From the IMG/VR virus record IMGVR_UViG_3300017746_002838, positions 1-34,152 of that record: DNA of 34,152 nucleotides. The stretch is one strand, 5' to 3'. Positions 22,658 to 30,678 of the stretch are shown here, in pieces. The DNA comes from a virus. Numbering within the stretch: the stretch's first letter is position 1; every line of letters begins with the position of its first letter. The notes beneath the pieces were generated by a model. It worked only from the letters and a program-made list of their open reading frames with translations. It had not been told where the DNA came from and ran no database searches. Made by a program: the position numbers and the translations under genes.

Positions 22658-24099
22658 AGCATACTCTTTGACTTGTTTGAGATGTATTGATTCATCATAC
22701 CATTTTGTACACCTTGTGCAAACATCATCATATGGTTATATTGTGGTATAGGAACATTTGGTATAAGTGTTTTCATCATTGCATAATCGTGAGCAGTATA
22801 GAGGCTTGGTAAGTTATCTCTATAATAAGCATCTACTTGATGATTTAAAATACTTGCATCTGTTCTATTGGTCCAATCATTTTGCCAATTATCACTTTCA
22901 TATCCTATATTATCCCAACTGATAGTTTTTTGTTCTAAAATTTCATATCCGTACTTGGCAGGATCTTTATCCATTTCACTTTTGATTTCATCGTTTTGTA
23001 ATTGGCTGTAAAGTCTCAAAGCAGTAGTACCTCCGGCAGTTAGCAGTTGTTCATCACAAATTAATTTTGCGGTATCCCAAATATCTTTTTCAGAGTCACC
23101 AGTTAATCCTATAATAAAGTTGCCATAAGTAAATGCTTCTGGAAATTCTTTTTTGACTAACCGCATAGTATCTATGTTACGTTCAGGCTTGCCGCCTTTT
23201 CTAATAATTTTTGTAATATTAGGATTTAAAGTTTCAATACCATAAAAATGACTGAGTATGTTTGCTTCTCTTAATAAATCTATTTGGTGAGTCTTTGCAC
23301 CCATTATGTCTATTCTAACAAATGCCATTAACCAAGGTTCAAACGTCAACTGTTTCTTGACTTCGCCTAGTAACAAAAGTTTATCATCAACTTCATTAAT
23401 TGTGTCGTCTGCCAAAAAGAAATTAGTAATACCAGCGACGTCGTATGCTGTTTGCATTGTTTCAACAAGTTTATCTATCCCATTAAGTGTTGGGTTTTTG
23501 TTGTTTCTGTAATCATATCCGCAAAAACTACAATTAAACTTACAACCCAATGCTGTTTCTATAGTTAATAATTCGTTGGGACTCCAAAAGTCATCTTCTC
23601 TAAGTATATTGTATACTGGAGGTTCTATAATAACTCCTGCAGGATTTTTATACCCTGGCGGATTATCAAACACTTGATATTTGCTAATGTCTTTGCCTTG
23701 CAGATAGTCTAACAGTATGTTTGTACACCTACCTATCAGCAATATGTCTACCCAATCACTATCGCCTTGTGGCTCTCTAAAACCACCTAGCATAACTTTC
23801 AACTGAGGTATGTCTTGCTGTAACTCTTTGACTAATTCTTTATAGAAGTCAGTACCACTAGCATCAATGCTACCGCTATAACCAATTAAACATTCTTTCT
23901 CGTCTTTGAAATAAGACAAAATACATTTGACTAATAAGTCTCTGGGCCAGTCTAAAAAATAGTCTATGTTACAACAATCAATGCCTATCTTTCTTGCTTC
24001 TTGAGTAACATAGTATGCTCCGACACCACGCCCGTTATTTTTAATCTTACCGGCGCGAGTTTCTCTCAAATGCAAATCTGACAATACTAGGAACTTCAT
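22654..24099 (-). CDS. Radical SAM enzyme (first of a tandem pair)
   Basis: 481 residues with the same architecture as the downstream copy: N-terminal Rossmann-like part, CxxxCxxC at C186/C190/C193, a radical SAM barrel (ETLNPNITKIIRKGG, FIIGLTGDSE) and a C-terminal extension of about 120 residues with conserved Tyr, Trp and Asn. The opening MKFLVLSDLH superficially resembles a metallophosphoesterase, but no further motif of that family follows. Both copies keep all cluster ligands, so both look active; divergence at the C-terminus suggests different substrates or a heterodimer (inference). A late-type CTAAATA lies 6 nt before the ATG. Confidence 0.85.
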   Translation of the reverse strand: MKFLVLSDLHLRETRAGKIKNNGRGVGAYYVTQEARKIGIDCCNIDYFLDWPRDLLVKCILSYFKDEKECLIGYSGSIDASGTDFYKELVKELQQDIPQLKVMLGGFREPQGDSDWVDILLIGRCTNILLDYLQGKDISKYQVFDNPPGYKNPAGVIIEPPVYNILREDDFWSPNELLTIETALGCKFNCSFCGYDYRNNKNPTLNGIDKLVETMQTAYDVAGITNFFLADDTINEVDDKLLLLGEVKKQLTFEPWLMAFVRIDIMGAKTHQIDLLREANILSHFYGIETLNPNITKIIRKGGKPERNIDTMRLVKKEFPEAFTYGNFIIGLTGDSEKDIWDTAKLICDEQLLTAGGTTALRLYSQLQNDEIKSEMDKDPAKYGYEILEQKTISWDNIGYESDNWQNDWTNRTDASILNHQVDAYYRDNLPSLYTAHDYAMMKTLIPNVPIPQYNHMMMFAQGVQNGMMNQYISNKSKSML

Positions 24100-24105
24100 A
24101 CTGTA

Positions 24106-24113
24106 TATTTAGT
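24106..24113 (-). promoter_or_regulatory. Late-promoter variant (ACTAAATA) before the radical SAM pair
   Basis: The minus strand reads ACTAAATA, then 6 nt, then ATG 24099. It fills the 14-bp gap between the clamp-loader stop and the radical SAM start, and would give a leaderless or nearly leaderless mRNA. Confidence 0.4.
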
Positions 24114-25040
24114 TTATGCTTCTGCTATCTGTGTAAGTTCTACAAGTGTTGCTGATAAATTTATTTCAGGATCTGCACAACTAACACTCTTAACTAAACC
24201 ATCTCTGATTGTTACTACTGCCTGCATCTGTTGTGCTTCTGTGTCTCCCCATAATTCCAAGTTGCGATACATAAATCTAAATATGTCCTCATACTCTTCG
24301 GGTCTTGCTTGTCCTACTATTAGTTCTCTTGCTTTCTTGTATTCTTTTGCTTTGAATAAGTCCACCATCTGTAAATGCCAATCGCTTTGTCCTGTATCGC
24401 TTTTGTCAGGCATAACAAGTTCGCCTGTTGTACTATTCATTTGCACCAAGTTAATACATTTTCTCATATCTGGGTATGTTGCATTTACATAAGTGTCTAA
24501 TGTTTCCAAATCAATCTTAACATTTTCCTGCACACAGATAGTTGCTATTCTTGAAGTGAACTCAGTCATATCTAACTTCTCAATGTGGAAGCCTTGACAT
24601 CTACTGTGTAGTGCTGGAATAATTCTTTGTGGATAGTTACAAGTAAAAATAAACCTTGCAGTAGTGTAATACATTTCTGTAACACCACGTAGGGCCGCCT
24701 GACCATTGGGACTGATATAGTCTGCCTCATCAAGTAATACATACTTGAACTCTCCAAAAGGCATTGTACTAACAAAGTTTGTTATCTTATCTCTGATAAC
24801 ATCTATGCCGTTTTCATTACTGGCATTTATCTCTAAAATATCACTACCGTCTACCCCCAGACTGTGTAGCAATAACTTTGCTAGAGTTGTTTTACCAGTC
24901 CCTGGTGCTCCGCTGAATAGTAAGTGCGGTAATGCACCTTCTTCTATCCAACTGCTTACTTGAACTTTTTGTGCTTCATCTCTAAACACATAATCGTTTA
25001 CATTGTTAGGTCTATACTTTTCTGTCCATATGTCTCTCAT
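24114..25040 (-). CDS. 44: Sliding-clamp loader large subunit (gp44-like AAA+ ATPase)
   Basis: 308 residues, like T4 gp44 (319). Walker A GAPGTGKTT (44-52), Walker B LLDEAD (102-107) and the SRC arginine-finger motif (146-148) identify an RFC-type clamp loader. The enzyme opens and loads the gp45-like clamp on primed DNA. The companion gp62 and gp45 genes were not found in the window. TAATG overlap with the 78-residue gene upstream; probably driven from the consensus promoter at 25282-25310. Confidence 0.93.
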   Translation of the reverse strand: MRDIWTEKYRPNNVNDYVFRDEAQKVQVSSWIEEGALPHLLFSGAPGTGKTTLAKLLLHSLGVDGSDILEINASNENGIDVIRDKITNFVSTMPFGEFKYVLLDEADYISPNGQAALRGVTEMYYTTARFIFTCNYPQRIIPALHSRCQGFHIEKLDMTEFTSRIATICVQENVKIDLETLDTYVNATYPDMRKCINLVQMNSTTGELVMPDKSDTGQSDWHLQMVDLFKAKEYKKARELIVGQARPEEYEDIFRFMYRNLELWGDTEAQQMQAVVTIRDGLVKSVSCADPEINLSATLVELTQIAEA

Positions 25041-25276
25041 TAAATGTCCTCAACCTTCTTTAAATTAGTAGGAAGTATCTCAGAGACCTCAACGTCAGTG
25101 TGGTTTTGTTCACTGCCTGTTACTGTTTGAAAAGTTCTAGATGTTGTTGTTATTTTAATATGTGTGCCTTCATTGTAATAAGATACTAACTTTTGTTTAA
25201 TAAGTTTATTATTAGGTTTAGTTTCTAATTCAAATTCGCCGAACATATCTGTTTGTTTTGTGTATATTTTATTCAT
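25040..25276 (-). CDS. 78-residue protein of unknown function
   Basis: Starts MNKIYTKQTDMFGEFELETK, and has a beta-like middle (HIKITTTSRTFQTVTGSEQ). It has no signal peptide. I do not recognise it; its place before gp44 suggests a replication-linked role, but it does not resemble gp62. The ATG lies 5 nt after TATAAT of a consensus promoter, so the transcript starts at or just inside the start codon. If initiation is a few bases later, translation would have to use the Met at residue 11. Confidence 0.6.
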   Translation of the reverse strand: MNKIYTKQTDMFGEFELETKPNNKLIKQKLVSYYNEGTHIKITTTSRTFQTVTGSEQNHTDVEVSEILPTNLKKVEDI

Positions 25277-25281
25277 CAGTT

Positions 25282-25310
25282 ATTATACCTTTTATTAATG
25301 TAAATGTCAA
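25282..25310 (-). promoter_or_regulatory. Exact consensus sigma70 promoter TTGACA-N17-TATAAT
   Basis: Exact hexamers with a 17-nt spacer on the minus strand. It should drive the 78-residue gene, gp44 and the radical SAM pair early in infection. Confidence 0.85.
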
Positions 25311-25314
25311 CCTT

Positions 25315-26445
25315 TTATTCATACCCAAGTGTAATATTAGGTGCGGTGTTTTCATTTACAAATTCAAATATTTTTTGTATGTGTTGTAAATCTTTTTCAC
25401 TTCTAAGACTGCATAGTTCGTTTGCAAAATGCAATTCTACATTGTGTTCTAATGCAAGTTTTAATATTTCTGCTCTGCGTTCTGCATCATCTGGTAAACA
25501 ATATATACTGCAAAGTACAATGGCATCTATACCATAACCTGTTATGAATTTTTCTAAACCAGGTAACCAATCTACATACTCATTCTCAAATTGGTAATCG
25601 TTTATTTTGATATTGTGTTTGTCGCAGTACTGACTTATAATAGCACGTTGCATTGGTAACGGCAAGTGTTCGCTCCACTTGGTGTTCCAACCTGCATAAG
25701 TAATCCATTTTTTAGTTGTGTCAATATCACGTTTGTCATCACGTTCACCTATAAATCTAAAGTAACCGCCTGGAAGTTTTCTGTGATAGTGTCCGCCTTT
25801 GGGTAATACTCTACCGTCCATACTCCAACGTGTTATGTCTGTGTCATTGTTAAAGTTACCGTGTATATGGTGTTGTTGGAACAAGTGTGCCTGCCCTGGC
25901 TCTAGTGTTACGGGCCAACAATGTTTTGCACATTCATTCTGTAACTCATCGTTACTCATTTTTTCATCGTAACATCTTTTTGTTAATTCGTCTGATTCGT
26001 CCCACCCCATAATCTGCATTGTGTTGTTGCCATAACATTTTGTAAAAGGTGTCCAAACAGTTCTCATACCCAAACCATTTCCTACCCAAATGCCTTGATG
26101 GAACTGTAGTAATCTACCTTCCTTACCTTGATTAGGTATTACCATTCTTATAGTAAAGAATCGTTGTAGCATCCATTCTTCGCCGTCAAGTAAGTCTGGA
26201 ATATACTCACTATAATATGCATCTACTTTTTCTATGAATCTTTCTTCACCACAAGTATTTTGTAAGTGGCGACCTAGTTCTACAACTTGCGTGGGGTCTA
26301 GTATTTTGTGTACTGTTTCTAATGATTCTATTTGAGGGAATTTTTCTTTTGCAATACCCAACCAAAACTCGGGCCAATTGTGTTTTTCTAAGTCATAGTT
26401 TAAAGTCTGATTATCCCATCGTGGGTCTAAATCCTGCAAACTCAT
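25315..26445 (-). CDS. Fusion of 2OG-Fe(II) oxygenase and LIC12192-type 'sporadic carbohydrate cluster' domains
   Basis: 376 residues. The N-terminal two thirds look like the 'sporadic carbohydrate cluster' 2OG-Fe(II) oxygenase family: FHQGIWVGNGLGMRTVWTPFT (shortened here to its core FHQGIWVGNG) supplies the first ligand region, and HLFQQHHIHGN with a downstream RW the second. From about residue 265 a second domain (HLPLPMQRAIISQYC, then DAIVLCSIYCLPDDAERRAE and VELHFANEL) matches the LIC12192-type partner family, which normally is a separate small protein in surface-glycan loci. I know both families only from bacterial carbohydrate clusters, where their role is unclear. Recognition was by eye, so a profile search should confirm it. 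Confidence 0.68.
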   Translation of the reverse strand: MSLQDLDPRWDNQTLNYDLEKHNWPEFWLGIAKEKFPQIESLETVHKILDPTQVVELGRHLQNTCGEERFIEKVDAYYSEYIPDLLDGEEWMLQRFFTIRMVIPNQGKEGRLLQFHQGIWVGNGLGMRTVWTPFTKCYGNNTMQIMGWDESDELTKRCYDEKMSNDELQNECAKHCWPVTLEPGQAHLFQQHHIHGNFNNDTDITRWSMDGRVLPKGGHYHRKLPGGYFRFIGERDDKRDIDTTKKWITYAGWNTKWSEHLPLPMQRAIISQYCDKHNIKINDYQFENEYVDWLPGLEKFITGYGIDAIVLCSIYCLPDDAERRAEILKLALEHNVELHFANELCSLRSEKDLQHIQKIFEFVNENTAPNITLGYE

Positions 26446-26446
26446 A

Positions 26447-26686
26447 TCAACCTCTTTTTAGTGCTTTGTAAAACTTTTTGCTTTTTTCTTCTTTGAGCCA
26501 TTCTTTTTCACCTGCATACTCGGGTGCTTTTTCTAATGCCTCTTTGGCTTGATAGTACACTTCATAAATCTTTTTCTTACAACCCCAACCATTAAAGCCA
26601 TCTATGTTTGGGTCGTGCATTACACCTTCCCATTGCCATAGTTGTTCTCTTATTGCTTTGTTACCTGTTTTTTCAATGTACGGCAC
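26447..26686 (-). CDS. 79-residue protein of unknown function, GTG start
   Basis: Begins VPYIEKTGNKAIREQLWQW (GTG read as Met) and has a helical, charged C-terminal half rich in Lys and Glu. Not recognised. I chose the GTG at 26686 because AGGAG (26692-26696) lies 5 nt upstream and it leaves a normal 14-nt overlap with the gene before it. A longer frame to a TTG at 26728 has no ribosome site and would overlap by 56 nt. The next gene starts 2 nt after its stop. Confidence 0.6.
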   Translation of the reverse strand: MPYIEKTGNKAIREQLWQWEGVMHDPNIDGFNGWGCKKKIYEVYYQAKEALEKAPEYAGEKEWLKEEKSKKFYKALKRG

Positions 26687-26933
26687 TTGCACTCCTGTTT
26701 TCTTTACTTTTAAAATAAACTCTAACAAAATATTTTCTAGTAATTGCTATTACTGTGAAAACAAATGTTTGCAGTATAACTAGTTGAATGTTTTCATTTG
26801 AATCAACTTGTACTATACCTATCCAGTTAGCAAAGGCTATTACACCAAACCCTATCGGTACATTCATTGCGAATGCTAATGCTGTGTCGCCTATTGATTC
26901 TTTAAGTGCTTGTTTGTCTACTCTATTCGCCAT
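26673..26933 (-). CDS. Small two-helix membrane protein
   Basis: 86 residues from ATG 26933, with two hydrophobic segments (ALAFAMNVPIGFGVIAFANWIGI; about residues 18-40, and LVILQTFVFTVIAI; about 52-66) followed by a basic tail (RKYFVRVYFKSK). The SIGDTALAF...R-Y-x-V-R pattern is typical of short phage membrane proteins of unknown role. An in-frame ATG 15 nt upstream (26948) is possible, but this start overlaps the previous stop in the usual way. Confidence 0.6.
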   Translation of the reverse strand: MANRVDKQALKESIGDTALAFAMNVPIGFGVIAFANWIGIVQVDSNENIQLVILQTFVFTVIAITRKYFVRVYFKSKENRSASAVH

Positions 26934-27309
26934 CGTCCCAAATTGCATTTGGGTCTCTTGTTAAAGAACCTGGATTAACTTTACTAGTGTCTTCGTTAAA
27001 CAATGAGTCACCGGTAGGTTCAACATCACTTACTAACCAACATTCTTTGTCATCGATAAGCCATATTGTTTCATCGATGCCATCGACTTTGAAGCCTTCA
27101 CTCCATCTACCATACGCAACATAAATCCATTGCCCTGGCTCTAACCAATCAATATCATCTCCAACACTATAAACCTGAAACCATCTTGGTGTAAGTCCTG
27201 TTGGCTTATCGCTTATGTCAGGTAGGTATATGCCACTTGCTGTTTTCTCAATGTGGAACTTTCCTTTTACTGCTAGTATTTTATTATTAATTGCTTGAAG
27301 TTTCGTCAT
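26923..27309 (-). CDS. GroES/gp31-like co-chaperonin
   Basis: 128 residues. LQAINNKILAVKG aligns with the first GroES strand (IRPLHDRVIVKR), and EKTASGIYLPD with the mobile loop that binds GroEL (KSAGGIVLTG). WFQVYSVGDDIDWLEPGQWIYVAYGRW matches the GEVLAVGNG...VGDIVIFNDGYG core in two parts, and WLIDDKECWLVSD matches the terminal strands. T4 gp31 is the known precedent for a phage GroES substitute needed for capsid protein folding with host GroEL. The acidic C-terminal tail of about 30 residues is extra. Neighbouring genes overlap at both ends. Confidence 0.72.
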   Translation of the reverse strand: MTKLQAINNKILAVKGKFHIEKTASGIYLPDISDKPTGLTPRWFQVYSVGDDIDWLEPGQWIYVAYGRWSEGFKVDGIDETIWLIDDKECWLVSDVEPTGDSLFNEDTSKVNPGSLTRDPNAIWDDGE

Positions 27310-27820
27310 CTTCCCATTCGTCTATTGGTATCATTTCGAAGTCACCATTAGGTAACTCCACTTCTTTAAATTTAGGTTCTTTTTTCTTTGGAGTAGTATC
27401 TATTGTTGTAGTCGCTTCTCTGTCTGCATACTGTGGTGCAGGAGTCTCTACTGTGTCAGGCTTGATTGATACTTCCTCTTTCTTTTGTTCTTTTTGTTTT
27501 CTTTCAACTGCTCTTTGTTCGGCTTCAGCAGTTTTGGCTGTCTTCGGTGTAGGGTCCAAATTGCTTGTACCTGGATCGAAGTCAACTTTTGTAGGTTGAT
27601 TTCCTTTTAGACTTACATTGTCCATTGTTTGTGCAGGAGGATTATTTTCATATTCTTCCCTCACTCTTTCTTCAGCAGTTTGAATTACTTGACCACCTGG
27701 GCCTAGTTTATCTCCTCTGGCGTTTACATTCATATTACCAACAGCAATGTTATCTTCTTGAGATTTAATCATTGCATCGATGTCTATTACTTTGCCTTTA
27801 CTTGTTCTTCTAACTGTCAT
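27287..27820 (-). CDS. Disordered, charged protein, probably virion or assembly associated
   Basis: 177 residues. A conserved-looking N-terminus (MTVRRTSKGKVIDIDAMIKS, then NVNARGDKLGPGGQV) recalls a hypothetical family in T4-like marine phages. The rest is low complexity, rich in Lys, Glu, Pro, Thr and Gln, with an acidic end (IDEWEDDETSSN), so probably disordered. No enzyme motif is present. ATGA overlap with the DnaE-like gene upstream and 23-nt overlap with the GroES-like gene. Confidence 0.6.
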   Translation of the reverse strand: MTVRRTSKGKVIDIDAMIKSQEDNIAVGNMNVNARGDKLGPGGQVIQTAEERVREEYENNPPAQTMDNVSLKGNQPTKVDFDPGTSNLDPTPKTAKTAEAEQRAVERKQKEQKKEEVSIKPDTVETPAPQYADREATTTIDTTPKKKEPKFKEVELPNGDFEMIPIDEWEDDETSSN

Positions 27821-28329
27821 TTAAAAAATTCCTTTAAGTCTATATTGTATTTAACACTATCGACCTTATGGACCCCCAATAAATAGAGCACATAACTTGC
27901 TACACTACTTCCTCTGCCAACACCCCAAACGATGTTGTGTTTTCTCATAGTGTCAATAATATATACCAAACATCTTAACATATCTAGTAGATTCCTGGCT
28001 TGATATTCGTATAGTTCTTTTGCAACTCTTTCTTGCTTTGTTTTGTCATTTGGACATAGTTTTGCAATGTATTCAACTATGTCTAATTCTTTATAGTGTT
28101 TAGGTATGTACCATTCACGTTGTCTTTGTGTGTCAAATAAATCTTTGTCTATTTCTTTGCCTAGTAATGGAAGTTCAAACAAGTCTAATTCTTCACAATG
28201 CAAGTTATACATCTTAACATCATCGGTTTCGACAAACTCATTGTCTTTCAACTCAACATTGTGTAATAGCATATTAATGCCATCTACTTCTGTTAGTAGT
28301 GGTCTGCTTAAACTATCTTTGGTTTCCAA
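27817..28329 (-). CDS. Stand-alone fragment resembling the DnaE (Pol III alpha) core
   Basis: 170 residues. The C-terminal part, GVGRGSSVASYVLYLLGVHK followed by VDSVKYNIDLKEFF, matches the DnaE palm-entry motif (GPGRGSAAGSLVAYALGIT, then DPLEYDLLFERF). The catalytic PDxDxDF motif that follows in real DnaE is absent, and the rest of a polymerase of about 1100 residues is missing, so it cannot be a polymerase. It may be a relic turned binding domain. The annotated start is a TTG at 28329 with only a distant AAGGA; an ATG at residue 20 is an alternative. Confidence 0.6.
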   Translation of the reverse strand: METKDSLSRPLLTEVDGINMLLHNVELKDNEFVETDDVKMYNLHCEELDLFELPLLGKEIDKDLFDTQRQREWYIPKHYKELDIVEYIAKLCPNDKTKQERVAKELYEYQARNLLDMLRCLVYIIDTMRKHNIVWGVGRGSSVASYVLYLLGVHKVDSVKYNIDLKEFFK

Positions 28330-29021
28330 CTTTTCTTTATGTCCTTAATGTTTACTATTTCTGCTTGTTCTGGTTTTTCTGTTTGTGGTAAAAATGTTTC
28401 TGCCATTGCTGTTTCTATCTCTCTCCAAGGCTTAGTTGCTTGTTCGCTTATGCCGTGTCCTCTTGCCAACTCCCTATCATCCTCATCTGCCGCAATACCA
28501 TCGAATGTTGATATGTCATCTCTAAACCACCACCACTCATCATTTATACTTAAATCACCTAATAAGAGATTCTGTTCAGGCAATCTATATTCACTTTCAA
28601 CATAATTATACTGCACATCTTGTGAAATGTCAAGTAAAGTTATGTGGTCTATTACACTTCCTGGTGTAATAGTATTGAGTTTTGCGTGTAATATCTCAGC
28701 AAACTGACTGTCTATAAAGTCAGGTACTAGTATAACTGGATTAATTAAATCAATCCAAACTTTTTGAGATTTAACCATATGGTCCACATTAACCATAAAT
28801 GAGTCGTGTAATATGTTTTCTATAAAAAATACTACTTTGTGAAAGTTTGTATTATGTGTAAAATAAGCATTTTCCAACTCAATGCCATCTTCTATTGTTG
28901 CTAGATTAACACTTAGTTTATAATTACTTGTAATCAATTCGTATGCATCGTTGTCAACTGGCATATATTTCACAACAGAAAAGTGTTTGTCTATTGTGCA
29001 AGAACTGTGCATTGGTATCAT
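28308..29021 (-). CDS. Conserved-looking phage protein of unknown function
   Basis: 237 residues starting MIPMHSSCTIDKHFSVVKYM. The first 150 residues look globular alpha/beta (IDLINPVILVPDFID). The C-terminal third is acidic and Glu-rich, with a basic end (IKKSWKPKIV). No known motif, signal or membrane segment. GGAGAA lies 5 nt before the ATG. It is linked by ATGA to the 86-residue gene upstream. Confidence 0.6.
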   Translation of the reverse strand: MIPMHSSCTIDKHFSVVKYMPVDNDAYELITSNYKLSVNLATIEDGIELENAYFTHNTNFHKVVFFIENILHDSFMVNVDHMVKSQKVWIDLINPVILVPDFIDSQFAEILHAKLNTITPGSVIDHITLLDISQDVQYNYVESEYRLPEQNLLLGDLSINDEWWWFRDDISTFDGIAADEDDRELARGHGISEQATKPWREIETAMAETFLPQTEKPEQAEIVNIKDIKKSWKPKIV

Positions 29022-29278
29022 TTTTTCTCCTTTTTATTTTTCTTTTTGTTTAATTCATCTTTAGGATCAAATATATCGCCAATATTTAAAACTTCATCTT
29101 CTGCTTTACCCATTCTGTATTTGACCATTCTTTCACTCCATTCCAAGTCCATCATCTCAATCATACTCTGTATTGAATTTGACATTCCGGAACCTGGTGG
29201 TAGACCCATTAGATTTTTAGTAAGGGATTGTCTCTTTTCTAATAGTTGGTCATCGGTATATTTACTAAAATCGTACAT
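29018..29278 (-). CDS. Small helical protein of unknown function
   Basis: 86 residues. Starts MYDFSKYTDDQLLEKRQSL and has a second helix (SNSIQSMIEMMDLEWSERM) and a Lys-rich tail (KKKNKKEKK). No family is recognised. It overlaps its neighbours by TAATG upstream and ATGA downstream, so it is translated as part of a coupled chain. Confidence 0.55.
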   Translation of the reverse strand: MYDFSKYTDDQLLEKRQSLTKNLMGLPPGSGMSNSIQSMIEMMDLEWSERMVKYRMGKAEDEVLNIGDIFDPKDELNKKKNKKEKK

Positions 29279-29541
29279 TACTTTCCATATTTTAATTTAA
29301 CAAAAGAATAAACATTATCGTTAACAAAAGCATATTCTCTATTTCTATTGACATAGTCTTTAAGTGGAACATAGTTATTTTTGTATAGATACTTTCTAAA
29401 ATCTTCATACTTTTCCTCGTCTATAATTACCTTGTTTCCACTATCCCATATATTATCAAATATTTCTTTTCTTTTATCTATTGTGTCTACATCTTCAACA
29501 CAATATTCGTCTTTAAGAAAACTTGGAATTGAATTTATCAT
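29278..29541 (-). CDS. 87-residue protein of unknown function
   Basis: Starts MINSIPSFLKDEYCVEDVDT; rich in Asp, Lys, Tyr and Asn, with short alternating helices and strands. No motif seen. It has no clear ribosome site, and its start lies 29 nt inside the 3' end of the upstream gene, so translation is probably coupled. Confidence 0.5.
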   Translation of the reverse strand: MINSIPSFLKDEYCVEDVDTIDKRKEIFDNIWDSGNKVIIDEEKYEDFRKYLYKNNYVPLKDYVNRNREYAFVNDNVYSFVKLKYGK

Positions 29542-30337
29542 AATTTAAATCTGATATGTCATTGTATTGTCTTCGTTCACTAAACACAAAGTTTACTCCA
29601 GGTAATGCTTTGTCTATTGCTGTTTCTAAAACATAATTCTTTCTTGAACCAGCGAGTGCTATTTTATAATTGTTAATTACACTTTCAGTCATATTCTCAT
29701 CTAGTTCATAATTAAAATTAAAGTTTACACCTGGGTCAACAAAATCTATATCCCTAAACACATATGAACTAATCAAGTCTCTAATATTTTCAACTCCTAA
29801 GTAAGTAGTACTTATTGAATTCTTATCGCTCTTAACAAATTTTATAAAACTTCTTTTGTTAGGACTTCTTAAAATTGCAGTAGTTTCTGTGCTTCTTGTT
29901 TCTTCAAACTTCCAATTGGTTTTGTAGTAGTCCAACGTTTCTGGATAATTTTTACATTCGTAAATTATACCATAAGTGTTTATGATACTAGACTTTTGTA
30001 AGTTTAATGTTATAGGCTGTGAGTAATTATCTGATACAACCTTTTCTAATTTACGTTCTCCAAGTATTGTTAATTCAAGTCCGTTTAAATCTATAATTTT
30101 TTCTTCTTGGTCTGGATCTTCACTTAAGAATCCAATGCCGTTTACTTCGCTTTCTACTCCAGGCAAGCCAGTTGCTAAAAATAAACTTCTGTTACACCCG
30201 TACCAGTTTTTATGTTCTTGTTCATTGTGCGAACTCAGTTTGGTAAAACCCATAGTTTCAAATTGAGTTGAAACAGAGTGGTGAACATTGTATTGATATT
30301 TTACAAAACAAAAATTGATTTCGTATTTAGGTTTCAT
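29513..30337 (-). CDS. Protein of unknown function, possibly glyoxalase (VOC) fold
   Basis: 274 residues from ATG 30337. The longer frame to 30364 lies inside the Fe-S carrier gene and reads through its cysteine-rich end, so it was not used. Two segments, NFCFVKYQYNVHHSVSTQF (about 5-23) and TYGIIYECKNYPETLDYY (about 120-137), are each followed by a strand and 'LRSPNKRSFIKF', recalling repeated beta-alpha-beta units of VOC proteins, but the metal ligands cannot be assigned. It overlaps the A-type carrier stop by 11 nt. Confidence 0.5.
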   Translation of the reverse strand: MKPKYEINFCFVKYQYNVHHSVSTQFETMGFTKLSSHNEQEHKNWYGCNRSLFLATGLPGVESEVNGIGFLSEDPDQEEKIIDLNGLELTILGERKLEKVVSDNYSQPITLNLQKSSIINTYGIIYECKNYPETLDYYKTNWKFEETRSTETTAILRSPNKRSFIKFVKSDKNSISTTYLGVENIRDLISSYVFRDIDFVDPGVNFNFNYELDENMTESVINNYKIALAGSRKNYVLETAIDKALPGVNFVFSERRQYNDISDLNYDKFNSKFS

Positions 30338-30653
30338 TGAACAACACACTCTCCCCACATCCACATTGCCCTACAACATTTGGATTTTCTAAAATAATTT
30401 CTTTGTTCAATCCATTGTCTTCAAGTTTTATGTGTGTACCTAACATCATTGACTTAAAGTCTCCGTCTACAATTAAATATCTGCTGTCTGCTAGTTTTAT
30501 AATTAGGTCACCATTGCTAGGAGCAACAAATTGCTCTTTGATAAATTCGTATTTGTATCCTGAGCATCCATCCTCGACTAACATAAGCCTAACGGTGTTT
30601 GTGTCGTCATCTAGTATCTGTAAGAAATGTTCAACAGCAGGTTGCGTAATCAT
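30327..30653 (-). CDS. A-type Fe-S carrier (IscA/SufA/ErpA family)
   Basis: 108 residues from ATG 30653. The three cluster ligands are in place: C30 in EDGCSGYKY, and C97 and C99 in GQCGCGES. The length equals IscA (107). The protein carries [2Fe-2S] or [4Fe-4S] clusters to client enzymes. The frame is open to an ATG at 30701, but its GAGAGG lies only 3 nt away, and it would add 16 residues not found in the family; the internal ATG gives a canonical N-terminus (MITQPAVEHF) with AGGA 10 nt upstream. With the SufE-like gene at 18886-19275 it suggests Fe-S supply for the radical SAM pair. Confidence 0.87.
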   Translation of the reverse strand: MITQPAVEHFLQILDDDTNTVRLMLVEDGCSGYKYEFIKEQFVAPSNGDLIIKLADSRYLIVDGDFKSMMLGTHIKLEDNGLNKEIILENPNVVGQCGCGESVLFNET

Positions 30654-30678
30654 AACTGCATCTTCCTGTTTAAAAACC

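Noticed and set aside
22654-24099. Metallophosphoesterase reading of the N-terminus MKFLVLSDLH
   Set aside because: Only the first residues resemble that family; no later His or Asp motifs follow, while the radical SAM cysteine motif is complete.
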